From Bemisia tabaci (Eukaryota; Arthropoda; Insecta; Hemiptera; Aleyrodidae), in NCBI RefSeq assembly GCF_918797505.1, contig NC_092793.1, forward strand, positions 64,537,660-64,601,659: a stretch of DNA of 64,000 bases, given 5' to 3'. Below, one piece after another: positions 22,555 through 34,723 of this stretch. The number at the start of each line of letters is the position of its first letter. Within the stretch, counting starts at the first letter, position 1. The position numbers and the translations under genes were made by a program. The notes beneath the pieces are model-generated. The model was not told the origin of the DNA. It saw nothing but the letters and a program-made list of their open reading frames with translations, and did not search any database.

Positions 22555-23015
22555 ACTGTAATGGACCCGGGGTGAGATGGTGATAACTCCAGGATCTTTA
22601 GCTTGCTAATTGGGGGCGTAGCATAGCTTAACTTAAATAAACATATCGCACAAAAATGGGTGTAAGAGACTTTATTCTCTAAACTCTACTGACAAAACCA
22701 TGATAATGCGACACAAACTTCGTGACCACAGAAAACGCTCAATACAAAAACACCGAGTGGGACAACTCTGAGCACCCAAGGCCTCGGCAACCTAGAAAAC
22801 CTGAAGATGCACAGCTGTCTGCCCAGAGTGAAAGCTGAAGCCGGCCGAACTTAGCTGCGGCCCTGAAAAGCCGGCCATGAGACGTCACTAACGCGTACAC
22901 ATCCATCCAGAAAACTGCATCTAATGACGTCTCTGGCACTTGCAGGAATCCGAGGCCCAAAACACTCGGTACAAAGGATACACACAATTTCCCCGGATAT
23001 TGCGTGTGTTCTATT
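22555..23015 (-). repeat. Dispersed repeat, inverted relative to 37305-37705
   Basis: Read on the minus strand this matches 37305-37705 in order: ACGCAATATCCGGGGAAATT, GTGT(A/G)TCCTTTG(T/C)ACC, a (G/C)CCGG(C/A)CGAA- or AAGTTCGGC-type block, GGTCACGAA, and an ACCCCGGG block near the far end. The moderately GC-rich body and transposon-like copy behaviour suggest an unclassified retroposon or DNA element. No coding frame is convincing. Confidence 0.55.
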
Positions 23016-23369
23016 GCTGAACTATTTTAACCCCTCTGCTCACCTCAATTCCTCCCCCAAATTGTCTAATTATTCGGACATTTTTATGATCACTGGGAAA
23101 ATAAGAGGGGGCAGCAGGGTTGAAATGCCTTTATAATAATCAACATCCACTGAATTCATGTTTAGAATGATGGATTTTCTTACCCCCATTGGCATTTTCT
23201 AGCTGAAAAACACATCTGCCTGTCTTCCACTATTCAAGAATCAATGTAATTTTTCTGTAATTTTAATGACTGCTTGCTTTATCTAAAAGTGCTGAAAATT
23301 GGCTCAAATTGCAGATAACTCTTTGAAGTGAAGAAAATTGGGGGAAAGGTTATTTTCAGAGGTAGAACC

Positions 23370-23424
23370 AATTTCCAATGGATCCAGTCGAGTTTTCAGT
23401 ATGACAGGAATAAGCCGCACCCTA
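23370..23424. repeat. Solo terminus of the TAGGGTGCGGCTTATT element family
   Basis: The minus strand reads TAGGGTGCGGCTTATTCCTG, then TCATACTGAAAACTCGAC and TGGATCC, closely paralleling the terminus at 7803 for about 45 bases. I find no partner end within the preceding kilobase, so this is a fragment or a diverged one-sided copy. Confidence 0.65.
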
Positions 23425-23657
23425 GCTGTGCTAGGCTTATTGAAAGAATGATGATTGACTAGTCTTTATGTATGAAAGTAAAACCATTTTAAGTACATTA
23501 TTTCTCTGCACAATTTTTGAAAGAGACAAATGTAGAGTTTTGATGAATGTTTAATTTATTATCTCAGTAGTTGACTGTATGAGTATTGAGATCACTGTGC
23601 TGAGTCCATCTAAAAAATGTTTCAAATGTCTTTAAAGATGATCTGTTTTGTCTTCAG

Positions 23658-23807
23658 GAATTAGATTATGAACTCAGAAGGCACCAAGGCACCAATCTAT
23701 GTAAATCAAAGGAAGGTAATTCTTATGTTGGATTGCGTCTTGCAAAACCTGAGGAAAGCAATAGTGTTGGACATTCACCCAGAAAACCTTTCAATTCCAC
23801 TGATTTG
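23658..23807 (+). CDS. X11L: Exon 7 of the X11-like gene
   Basis: The acceptor is TGTCTTCAG and the donor GATTTG|gtatgc. It is 150 nt, phase 0 to 0. The product is ELDYELRRHQGTNLC, KSKEGNSYVGLRLAKPEES, then SVGHSPRKPFNSTDL. Joined to exon 6 it reads NQFQELDYELRRHQG. The composition (acidic and basic residues interspersed) suggests a short ordered helix plus a disordered tail. Confidence 0.8.
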
Positions 23808-24324
23808 GTATGCTTTTGTGGAGATTATTTTGAAAATTTACTCCATGTTCTGTATGAACTTTTTCCAGAGCTGTCTTCAATCCACCTCTAATCATGATTG
23901 CTATTAATTTTTCTAATTGTAATCATAATCAAACTAAAAAATGTATCGAAATTAATTTGACTTTTCACAACATTTCAATTTTGAAATTTCTACGGCGTTC
24001 AATCAAGTAAGTGTGATTTCTGCAGCAGCGCGTTGCTTGCCTCTGACAATTATAAATTGCACTAATCATATTGACAACTTGTAAAAGTAGCCCTTCCATG
24101 CATCTGTATGTTGATTATGAAGATTGTTCAAATAATTTGTACAGCTGAAGTTCACAGTACATCAAATAAAAAATGAATTGTTGTCGGGAGACCAGAGATA
24201 AGTAAAGAACTGTGCACGCCCTATCTTGTCCATTCATTTGAGTGAGGCACTTTAATTCTTGGGGAATCAACAGGATTATTAGCCATAAATTTTCTGATTT
24301 TGCATGGTGTCGAGTGATGATAGC

Positions 24325-25672
24325 CAAAGAGCGCCGCCAAGAATGGCACAATTTGGGCCAGAAGGGATTTTTCTGAAACCGGGCCCAAACGATACCTTAT
24401 GATACCCTAAAACTCTGGTAAAAATTTTAGCTTGAGTATACGCACGCTTTTTGAGAAATGAGGGGGCAAAGTTGCCAAATCGCCATCATTCTGGACAGCA
24501 TTTCTACAGCAAAAAGACGGGAAAAATGGACGAAAAAGCTACACCTTTGATGGGTTTTGGCTGTAAATGTTCTCATTGAGCCCCCAAGCATTTAACTGTG
24601 TTCAGTTTCAAAAATTTTGGTCGTACAGTGGTCCAAAATGGGGGGAAATCGTCGACAAATCAGGATTCTTTGTCAAATTTTTAGAAATGGAAGTAAATAA
24701 TCGGTCTGCTGCAGTTTTCATGGCTAACAATGTTCGTATCAGTCATCAATGCATGAGACTGTGTTCAGCTTCACAAATTTACATCGCACAGTGGTCAAAA
24801 ATGGTGGAATTAGTGGACAAATTAAGATCCTCTGTCAAACTTTTTAAAAATGAAGTGAAATTGTTGGTCCCCAGTAGAGTTTAGATCCCGGAAAAATTCA
24901 TGTTTTTAATTTTTTTAATTATTACCACATGTCAGACCGTATTGTCTATAGAACTTTGTTATAGAATAGGCTTTGTCGCATTATCTCAATAAAATATGCA
25001 AACTTTCAGAAATTTAAAAAAAAAAGAAGGAAAAATGGAGAGAAAAAATTAAAAAAAGATTTTAATAGTCAAAAAAGAATTTAAAGAATTTTTCCGGGAT
25101 CTAAACTCTACTGGGGACCAACAGTTTCACTTCATTTTTAAAAAGTTTGACAGAGGATTTTAATTTGTCCACTAATTCCCCCATTTTTGACCACTGTGCG
25201 ATGTAAATTTGTGAAGCTGAACACAGTCTCATGCATTGATGACCGATACGAACATTGTTAGCCATGAAAACTGCAGCAGACCGATTATTTTACTTCCATT
25301 TCTAAAAATTTGACAAAGAATCCTGATTTGTCGACGATTTCCCCCCATTTTGGACCACTGTACGACCAAAATTTTTGAAACTGAACACAGTTAAATGCTT
25401 GAGGGCTCAATGAGAACATTTACAGCCAAAACCCATCAAAGGTGTAACTTTTTCGTCCATTTTTCCCGTCTTTTTGCTGTAGAAATGCTGTCTAGAATGA
25501 TGGCGATTTGGCAACTTTGCCCCCTCATTTCTCAAAAAGCGTGCGTATACTCAAGCTAAAATTTTTACCAGAGTTTTAGGGTATCATAAGGTATCGTTTG
25601 GGCCCGGTTGCAGAAAAATCCCTTCTGGCCCAAATTGTGCCAAAAAACAGTCGTTTTTGGCGTCGCTCTTTG
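24325..25672. mobile_element. 1.35-kb palindromic element
   Basis: Arms of about 580 bases (24325-24905 and 25083-25672) are near-perfect inverted copies, with mirrored landmarks CAATTTGGGCC, GGGCCCAAACGATACCTTA, GTCGACAAATCAGGATTC and CCCCAGTAGAGTTTAGATCC. The roughly 180-base centre is A-rich. The outermost mirrored stretch is CAAAGAGCG(C/A)CGCCAA; the right arm carries about 12 extra bases near this end. The open frame at 24567-24884 is part of one arm and I regard it as non-genic. I could not define a target duplication. Confidence 0.8.
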
Positions 25673-26859
25673 AGAAGTGGGCAATTGGAATCTTCTCCGT
25701 GTCTTGTCAAGATAAAGATGTTAGACGTTTTGCAATAAGTGAGCTTTTTTGAAAAATATTCAACATTTCTTTCTGAAATGATGCGTGTTCAAACTATTTA
25801 ATGTTTTGATGTCTGAGTAATAAAATAATCCTTAAGGGGCAAAACATGGTCAATATTGACCCATAATATTTCAAAAGAGCTTTCTGATGAAGTTCTCTTT
25901 CCTCTACCTGGGTTGCATATTTTTCTAGTTCAATTATATTATCAGTGGCATCTAGTACCAAAAATTATCTGTATTTATATGTTATTCCTGGTTCCAATGA
26001 AAATGAAAAATATTGACCTTTATTTCCACCAAATTGATGAAAGTTTCATTGGGAACTTAACTGGCCCCAACAAGTGTCAATAATAAAACCTTTTTTTCTT
26101 GTTTCATTTAAGCTCCATCTAAGCTCATTCCGTAATTTTTGATTCTTGTATTTTTGAAAAGTAGAGTGTTGTCTCTCAGAAATTTTACCCGAAACATTTT
26201 AAACTACATTATCCCACAAATAAACAAGCTCAAAGTTGCATATTTTGAGTTTTCATTAAAAAATGCATCTCCAAGAAAGCCAAGATGGGTCCGAAAATAT
26301 TCGTCCCGTTGTGAGTAATCTCTCGACTGAGCATTTCCACTGCTGCAATTTATGGTTCAAGCACCAAGAAAATTGTTTATGCCAAATATTGAAAGAAGAA
26401 TCGAACCAAGTATGTGAGAAAAAATTCTGTCCTTTGCAAAGTCGGAAATGTATGGAAGGTAAGCAAGGTATGCAGGGCAAGGAGCAAGGGAAAGGTCATG
26501 TAAAAGCAAGGAGTTTTGGAAACCCTCCTCCCAAGGAATTTTTAGGAAAAAGCAAGAAATTCAAAGAATGAGGCACCTGTAGACATCCTGCAGATGCAAT
26601 GTGCGCTCCTTAGCAGTATAGGAATTATATTGCTTCTTCCAATCAAAACTTAGGTCCTTGAAGATGCTTGAGAGACCTCTTAAAATTGTTTTGAAGTTTT
26701 CCCGAAAAGACCGCTCATTTTTACACCTCATAGCATATTTTGATATGGGGGGAGCTTTACTCAACTTTCGAAACTAAAGAATACCCTAACAGAGGTTTTT
26801 GTTGCTGTGGAGCCTCAAATGGCAATTGGAAATCTAATTCCAATTAATTTGAATTTCAG

Positions 26860-27037
26860 AACAAAAAGTTTATGAGCATATCAAGGGAGGATTTATCTCA
26901 GCCAGATATGTTGATGCAGAAACCAAGCTGCTATTTAAATTTATCAGCTGATAGCACTGATTGTGATAGTAATTGTGACAGCGAGCTGAGTTCAATTGCA
27001 CTGAGTTCCTTGGATATAGCTGAACGACCTCTTTCCG
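26860..27037 (+). CDS. X11L: Exon 8 of the X11-like gene
   Basis: The acceptor is TTTGAATTTCAG and the donor TCCG|gtgagt. It is 178 nt, phase 0 in and 1 out. The product is NKKFMSISREDLSQPDMLMQ, KPSCYLNLSADSTDC, then SNCDSELSSIALSSLDIAE, ending RPLS. The Asp/Ser-rich stretch has several S-x-D/E sites suited to casein kinase 2 (inference). Confidence 0.8.
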
Positions 27038-27326
27038 GTGAGTCTTTAATTGTTTAATTTGCACTTTTTAATTATCAGTTTAGCACTTGATATTAGTATG
27101 TCAGTTGAATGTTTCAAAATCATATTATTTCCTAGGTCACTCTATGTCAGTAGTCCATACAACCAGGTCCAGAATCCAACCACTATTGATTTAGTTAAAT
27201 TATTAATCCAATTTAATGACAATTTTATATGATCGATTAGAAAAAGTTTCTCCCTCTGATGCTGTGTCACTTCCTCCTGACATCCACGCATCAAAATGAG
27301 GTGAGATGCATTCTTACTTCAGTATT

Positions 27327-27880
27327 AATGGACCACTAGACAAGGTACGAATTTCAGCATTCTGATACATGCGTCTTAACCAAAATTTCACGTAGATCAC
27401 GATGCGCACAACGAAAATTACCGAAATGGACTCCTTACGAAGATATTTAATGATTCTTGATGTGTAAATTCAAACCACTCGCTCATGAAAACTCAATGCT
27501 CTATGTGATTCACATCGCGCGCTGAACGTTATCCTAACAGTATCTGCGATATAAAAATCTGGCTACCTCAATCTTGACACTTTGGCTCAGCTATAGAAAA
27601 TTACTTATAGTTTGAAAAACACATGGTGGGAAATGAACATTGCTCGATTGAGAGGCTTGCTGAAACCGTTGTAGTGCGCGATTTGACTCTCGTAGAGTTT
27701 TGAGTTTCTTGTGAGCGGGCAGTTCAAATTCCTCGTAACCAATGTAAAATAAAAACGTTGATATCTTCGTTAGGAGTTAGTTTCAGTAATATTCGTTGCG
27801 CGAATCGTATTCTACGTGAAATTCTGGTTAGGAAACATGTATCAGATTGCTTAAATTCGTACCTTGTCTAGTGGTCCATT
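27327..27880. mobile_element. 550-bp palindromic MITE, copy 1 of a three-copy family
   Basis: The ends are AATGGACCACTAGACAAGG and its exact complement. Each arm carries the order GTACGAAT, CTGATACAT, AATTTCACGTAGA, GAAGATAT, TTCAAA, CTCATGAAAACTCAATG or its near mirror, so the whole unit is a diverged palindrome of about 554 bases. Copies occur at 35292-35844 and, interrupted, at 55488-56731. Arms differ at about one base in six, older than the palindromes at 14505 and 32693. No target duplication is obvious. Confidence 0.8.
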
Positions 27881-28508
27881 CAGTTCAAATGAGGATCATT
27901 GCTAGAAAGAAGTCAAAAAAGATTCCTGTGTATTTTTGATTGCGAATCCAAATTCGATGTTATTCAGCAAATATGGTTTGTGCAATTTCCAGGGTAACCG
28001 GAAAAGTGCCAATAATTATGTTTTTCTGCATTCTTTCAGTCGCAGCTCCTATTTTTGACATTTAGTCAAAGTAATTATGAAAAACAAAATTTTAACCAAT
28101 TTAATTTGCAACAAATTGCAATTTTGTGTGTTAATGTCTAGGTTGGAACCATGGAACATATCAAATAATATAGACTCTATATCTCATTTAGACCTCTGTT
28201 TTAGAGATATGAAACAAATTAAGTGTCAGAAAGATTGTTTTTCATGACTCATTTATGTTTATTTTCAAAAGAGTCTGGCATTTTTGGAGGAATGTCAACA
28301 TTTCCTCCAAATTTCTGGTATTTTTTATGAAACATCAGGCTCTCTTCAAGCCGTCTCCACTTTCCTCTTGCAGACTCTGATCGAATCATATATTTTCCAG
28401 CCTCCCAACACACACACGTATATTTACTTTTTCTCAATATTTTTGGACAAAAATAATGTAAAGCGTTATTATCCTTACTGTTCCCTAATAATATTTGATC
28501 ATGCTTAG

Positions 28509-28636
28509 GTGGAAGTGGTGGAGCAAACCTAGCAACTGGGTCTTCAGGAGATAAACTCACGTACTCTAGTATGCCTGTCGTCGAAGATGGGTTATCATCT
28601 GGACATGCTAGTGATACAGACAATAACAATCCAACT
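28509..28636 (+). CDS. X11L: Exon 9 of the X11-like gene
   Basis: The acceptor is GATCATGCTTAG (weak pyrimidine tract) and the donor CCAACT|gtaagt. Two bases complete the Gly codon of exon 8, then 126 coding bases follow. The product is GGSGGANLATGSSGDKLTYS, then SMPVVEDGLSSGHASDTDNN. The VVEDGLSSGHASDT segment is one of the motifs that suggested the X11-like assignment. Phase 0 out. Confidence 0.8.
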
Positions 28637-28682
28637 GTAAGTGTATTTCGGTTTCCCTCCTTTATTATCAACAACTACAATA

Positions 28683-30260
28683 TAAACCGCATATAACGAC
28701 ACACGTGTATAACAGAAAACCGCTTATATCGTTATTTTCGCGCGGTCCTGTTTTTTCACCCTTTAGGAGAAGAGTAAAACTCGCATATCCGGATCGCGTC
28801 CGCACCGGCCGAAATTGCCGGTGTAAGCGAGTTCCGTCAAAAGCGAGTTTCGATGTTTTTCGCCCGAATTTGCGAAAATAATGAGTTTTGACCCAGTCGA
28901 CCGTTAATTTTGTATCAGGCGTAAATGACTATGCCTCAACCCCTCCGCTCACTTGGGAACCGAGTAAATCTTTCGACACTTTACGCTTTTCTCTGACGTA
29001 CTGCACACCAGGGCGAAAAAAAGAGGTGTGGAATGACAAGAGGGGATTCAAAACTTGGGAGTGTGTGTGTGTGCAGGGATTTAAAGCTGAGGTTTGAGGC
29101 AGCATCATACACGGAGCGGCATCGCCGTGTGAGGCAGGTAGCCGACGCGGACTTCGATGCCGCATCGAACAGTGCACCAGGGAATCACATCTGCCCTCAA
29201 GCCAGCTTAGCTAGCGATGCCTACAGCCTACACCTGGCATACTTAGATGATGCTGCTTCACTTGCGATGCCATCGCCCGATTATGCTGCCCCACTTTGCG
29301 ATGCTCGCTCCTCGGCTCTCAAGGTGAGCGGCATGATTCAGAGAGGTCGGATGCCGGCGCTCGACACGGCGAGATGTGGGCCGCCGTGCTGATGAGAAAC
29401 GTAGATAAAGGGGTATTCCGCGAATTCATCGCCAGGCCCAAGGGTCGCATACCCCGGCAGTCTTCAGGGAGAGCCCCGTGAGTAATGAGTCTCCATGGCG
29501 GGATCGAAGAACGATGTCGCATCAGACTAAGAGCCAAGGCTCTAGTATCACAAGATGAATTGCTTCTTGGTCACATGCGTTTGCGTAGCATCAAAGTTTA
29601 GGATCAGGGCATGATTCTGGCCTGCGGGGCGATTATTGAAATGACATCGACTCTGTGTTGCCGCTTTGTCGTGTCGCACCATCGACTGAAAGCCACTCAG
29701 TGGGCGGCACGTCAGCATTAGGCATCGATATTCGAGGGTGGCGCCTGCGCGGCGGGTTGCGCGCATCAGACGCGGAGCCGTATGCTCGCAGGGCCGCTGC
29801 CTGGGCATTCAGCATCGATGCTGCTGCTGCGAGCCGATGCTGTACAGCATAACCTCGCGAGGTGCTTCAAATCCTTGTGTGTGTGCTCTTGCTCCTCGCT
29901 GTCGCAGATCAGAGAGGAGGAGGGGGGGAGGGCATCAGGCAACGGGCCGCGTGCGAAGAAAGCTCAGCGTCTGCATTTCACGCGTGACGTAAACACGAAA
30001 GTTTTGAAACTCTGTGCAGAATTTTGGGGGAAAATCCCGTTTACATAGGTTTTGGACCGAAAATTTGTCACGATATAAACGGGTTCTGTTATGAGCAGTT
30101 CCAATATACCCGGGGTTTTTTTGCATTGTTCCAATGGGCAGAAAAACGGGACCGCACGCAACTTCCGATATAAGCGTAGGACTATAGAAGCGAGTTTTAT
30201 TGGATGTGAAAATTTCCCGCATTTATCAGAAACGCTTATTTCAGAAAACCGCCTGTAACA
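28683..30260. repeat. Composite repeat block with pogo-like inverted segments and a GC-rich core
   Basis: A segment at about 28720-28760 (CCGCTTATATCG, GCGCGGTCCTGTTTT) is inverted at about 30138-30180 (ACGGGACCGCACGC, GATATAAGCG). Segments of this sort (ACCGCATATAACG) resemble pogo/Tigger termini. Between them lies a GC-rich core (about 29050-29990) with many GCGATGCC, GCATCGA and GATGCTGC repeats, plus a copy of the terminus of the 21732 element at 29629. Open frames in the core are repeat-derived and I do not call genes. Confidence 0.45.
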
Positions 30261-32659
30261 GCAAACATTTTGGTCCCTAATCAAAAAAATTCCGAAATAA
30301 ACGGGTTTTTTCCAAACAAAATTCTGTGCGAGTTTCGGAACTTACGTAATCTATTGACAGATACTTATTCCAAGAACTTGATACAATGTAAACACCATCC
30401 AGATATTAGCAGTGGTGTGGTGTGCTTTGCGATATATCGACTGATCTGCCATTTAAACCTATGGAAAAGGATGGACTAACAGGGTGTTTGCAACGAGCAC
30501 CTTAATAATCGATCTTTTACCATGGCTTCAAATGGGGAAATGTCGATTTATTGATCATTCACGCTTTGCCACTGGTTCAGCGGTGCCTCTAGCCCCTTCC
30601 ATCGCTGCCGTATTCTCACCCAAAATTTATTAACTTTATTGCTCGTTAGTACAAATAAATGACAGCTTGTTGTGTGGATAAGTTACACTGTTTTGTATTT
30701 GATGAGGACGAATTCATTTCTTCTGCTTATAATAAAATTACTGCTTGCGATAAAATTCAAATCGATCCCCAAGAAATTGGGTGTTAGCTGTTACAACATG
30801 GCATCAGGCCTTGTCCTCACGAGCGGGGTTCCAGGAACAAGTTATAGCTGAGCAAAAACTTATTTCTCTAAAGCCCAGAACTTCCTCTGAACTCGAAGCT
30901 TCTACATCCTTTTTTTTTGTAAATTCGTTTGTTTTTGTTGTTTACATCGATCATGTCTTGAAATTTGTTTTTGTTACTTTCACAGCCCTAGTAATCTATT
31001 ATTTTGCAATAATTGTATAGTTTTATTTGAGTTGTAATTTTTTGAAAAGAAAGGCTCACTGGCATAATATTCTAAATTCCTGCAATCAAAACACGGAGCT
31101 CCGGTTCCGGTTCGGGGGAACTTGTGTGGACAGTATCCCTCATTTCAAGGAACTTGTTTCGGGAAACTGGACAGTTGTCGACAGTGTTTCGAACCACGCT
31201 TGTGTGGACAAGACCTCAAGCAGACCCAGCTATCGTGGAGAGGTGCGGGCCACGCAGAACTCAATATTTATGCGAAAACTGCTTGCACCAGAAACCGGGC
31301 AAACCCGCTTATACCGTACCATTCGACCGATCCCGATGCACTCTGTTATATGCGGTTCCTACCGCATGCTTTAATGGACCGATTATATTGATGTAACCCC
31401 TGACTATTACTCCTATTACTCTACTTCAAATTGGAAGTTCACTATTCCTTTATTCTCTGTGCATACTGTATCACGAAAAAAAGATGTAAGACTTTACTCC
31501 ACGATAGCATAGCCTTCACTGCACATCCCTCCTTGGGGGCATTGTTCTATCCCCATAAAGCAATGTAATTTTTGCTGAGATCTTTTAGGTTCCGAAGGTG
31601 CAGAATTAACCTTTTTGGGCTCATTTTCTTTGCTCCTCTCTTGGGGACCAAAAGGAATGAGAAAATGCCTGAATGCATAAGTTTTGGAACTTTTCCCATC
31701 TGAAGCACCCTTTCACTTGCCTTTTCAGGCAAAATAAGGAGGAGGTTTGGCAACTGTAACTTTCATATGGTTTTACTCAACGAGTTTCGATGCTATTAGA
31801 AAAAGCAAAATAGTATTGAAAAAGTGACCATTGCAGCTTTGTAACTGTATGCTGGTTTTTTGTTTTGGGGCACTTGAGCGGCAAGGAATTCTATTTGACT
31901 GGAGCCGTGCATATTTTCTCATTTTTTGACATGACTTCCAGAAATTCCCTTTTGCCAGTGTCTAGATGCTCATAAATAAAAAAGTAGCTCTTGATATCCT
32001 GTGAGGAAAGCAGTCGAGCATCGGCACCATCATCTCGTAACCATTTGTTTTGTGTAGTGTGTACCCCCTCCACAAATGATGTCCAGGGTTCAAATAGCCT
32101 TAAGCTACTTCAGCGAAATTAATCTCCCAGCGGCTATTTGAACTTGGTCTGTCCATTGAAAGGAGGCGGCGCCTATATTGATTGCATGCTCTTTGCACCA
32201 CATTTCCCACAAAAAAAGGTCCCAAGGATGTTCCGGGACGTGTCGCGGCATCCTGCGGGCTGTTTGTTGAAATTGATAGACAAAGAAGACAAAGGGGAAA
32301 TGAAGGTATCCTATTAGTGAAAGCGGGTGGTTCCCATGGACGAAAGAGGTAAGTAATGGACTAACTGTCAGCAACCCACTAGAGACTCTTCAGTTAGTAC
32401 ATTATTTTCCCCCTAAGTCTACAAAAACCACCTGTTTCAACCAATAAGATTGCTCTATTTTAAGTTCGTCATCTTCCTCTCAGGCTTCGTTCATCAACTT
32501 CAATAATCAGTCTGCTGGTGGGCCGTTCTACTCCTATGACAGATACGAATTCTTGAAGATCAAATATTTGCTAAGATGCAAAAATAGCTCTCATATTCAA
32601 ATATCTGATGTATCTATGAACATGACCTCTGAAATAGAAGTTATTTTATAACTCTCTCT
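30261..32659. other. Unassigned intron sequence
   Basis: No exon fits the required phase. The part at 31330-31365 (CCGCTTATACCG, TTATATGCGGTT) resembles the pogo-like segments at 28690 and may be a further terminus. The rest shows no structure I can support. Confidence 0.35.
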
Positions 32660-34668
32660 GAGGGTGGCAAAATTTCATGAAAAATAAAATTGTGAAAGAG
32701 GTTGTTCCATCCCCCATTAGATTTGGCCCCCTATCAAATATGATCCATCTTTTCAGGAGTGATACAGTAGCATGCGAGACGTTCAAATATGGCGGTCATT
32801 TTGACTTAGGCCCCCCCAGAGAGGGGGGCGGGGGGTCAAAGACAAAACCTTCAACTGCCTATAACTTTTGAGCGAAAAATCGGATTGAGTTGAACTTTTT
32901 TTTAAATGAAAGATCTCAAAAAGATCTATCTGTTGATACCAGAAAAATTGAAAAAAAGTTAAATTTAATGCAAATTTTTAGCAATTTTTCGATTTTTTAG
33001 GAGACAAAATTTTCAATTTTGTCGTGTTTCGGCACCGCGCAATAACTCCTCTAAAACAAAAACCAGTTTTTTAGATTCTACACTCAATTTCCTATAAGAT
33101 GCAAAAAACCGCATCTTGGGGAAACGTTTAGATCGCGAGCTATGGCTTGTCAAAGGTAGCCCGCGCTGTTCGCATATCCTCCACGCGTCTGCCACCGATC
33201 CTGTTGCCCCTCCTCCCCCATCCTAAATGTAAATTAACATTCTACTACCCAGCTTTCGTACATATCTGCGTTATAGGTACGTGAAAATTTCAGCAAGTTC
33301 GTGATTTCCAGTGGAATTGATACTTTATGTCGCTCCCCCCCCCCCCACACCCGGCCACTGGCACTGAAGTTTACCCCTGCCTACAAGTTGTAATAGTTTT
33401 TTCTTGTGTCTAACTGGAGGTATTTGTTTTCTAGATTACACGCTAAAATGAACAGAATAGGTATAAAAAAAGTAATTTATTAAGTGAATTGAAAGCAGTT
33501 ACACAAGGATACACACAGGTTACACAAGGAGGTTGGGAGGTGGGATAAAAAATTACCTCAATTCGATTTCGTAGTCACAGGGTGCTACATCAGCAAAAAC
33601 ATGTAACAAGAAAATGTTTATAATTCTTTTTCGCACAATATTTGGAGCACAGTGGCCGGGTCGGGGGGGGGGGGGGGGGAGAGATATAAAGCATCAATTC
33701 CACTGGAAATCACGAACTTGCTGGATTTTCACGTACCTATAACGCAGATATATACGAAAGCTGGGTAGTAGAATGTTAATTTGCATTTAGGATGGGGGAG
33801 GAGGGGCAACAGGATCGGTGGCAGACGCGTGGAGGATATGCGAACAGCGCAGGGGGCGCGCGCTCAGCGCGGGGCTAACTTTGACGAGCCATAGCTCGCG
33901 ATCTAAACGTTTCCCCATGATGCGGTTTTTTGCATCTTATAGGAAATTGAGTGTAGAATTTAGAAAACTGGTTTTTGTTTTAGTAGAGTTATTGCGCGGT
34001 GCCGAAACACGACAAAATTGAAAATTTTGTCTCCTAAAAAATCGAAAAATTGCTAAAAATTTGCATTAAGTTTAACTTTTTTTCAATTTTTCTGGTATCA
34101 GCAGATAGATCTTTTTGAGATCTTTCATTTAAAAAGAAGTTCAACTCAATCCGATTTTTCGCTCAAAAGTTATAGGCAGTTGAAGGTTTTGTCTTTGACC
34201 CCCCGCCCCCCCTCTCTGGGGGGGCCAAAGTCAAAATGACCGCCATATTTGAACGTCTCGCATGCTACTGTATCACTCCTGAAAAGATGGATCATATTTG
34301 ATAGGGGGCCAAATCTAATGGGGGATGGAACAACCTCTTTCAGAAATTTATGAAAGATGTATCTCTAGTCGTGGATTATCGTTTCACGCTAAATAATCAT
34401 CCAAACGCTTCATGTATTATTTTGAGGCATTATTTTCCTCGTTTTTTATCAGTCATGTTTTCCACACTATGTATAGAAGTAAAAATCGAGAGTTTGATAA
34501 GAAAATGAAGTTTTTTTTTTTTGTGTTACTTGGCTTTTTTAGTTCGAGTTGCATATCTTGCCTCTGAAATGTTATATAGTTTTTAAAAATCCTACAACCT
34601 GGTGAAATTTCATGACATTTTTCACAGAAATTTCCAATCCTTCTCAAACTTTCATTTATGTCACCCTG
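32660..34668. mobile_element. hAT element, copy 2, almost entirely replaced by a palindromic insert
   Basis: The left end GAGGGTGGCAAAATTTCATG and the right end TGTCACCCTG match the termini of the hAT element at 11149-13263, including the inner AAATTTCATGACA, GGAAATTTC and GATTGGA blocks. The first base of the left TIR seems changed from C to G. The flanks CTCTCTCT and CTCTTTTT agree at 6 of 8 positions. The palindrome at 32693-34342 sits about 33 bases inside the left end. The right end lies only 55 bases before exon 10. Confidence 0.65.
32693..34342. mobile_element. 1.65-kb palindromic element nested in a hAT copy
   Basis: The ends are TGAAAGAGGTTGTTCCATCC and its complement. The arms (about 32693-33360 and 33651-34342) are near-perfect inverted copies, with mirrored landmarks ATTTGGCCCCCTATCAAAT, GCATGCGAGACGTTCAAATA, AGGCCCCCCCAGAGAGG, GCGGTGCCGAAACACGAC and AACATTCTACTACCCAGC. 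The central 290 bases are unique. The right arm has an 18-base GC-rich segment near 33850-33870 absent from the left. The mirrored frames at 33013-33195 (-) and 33818-34021 (+) are one sequence seen twice and are not genes. Confidence 0.85.
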
Positions 34669-34723
34669 CTCTTTTTCTCCTATTTTGAAAGTCTAATGGC
34701 ACAGATTTATTCCAATGTTTCAG

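Noticed and set aside
24567..24884. 105-codon frame
   Set aside because: Lies wholly within one arm of the 24325-25672 palindrome.
28888..29852. Several long overlapping frames in the GC-rich block
   Set aside because: Long frames are expected in GC-rich DNA, they overlap on both strands, and are made of repeated words.
33013..34021. Frames starting MADAWRICEQR on both strands
   Set aside because: Same sequence in the two arms of the 32693-34342 palindrome; not a gene pair.
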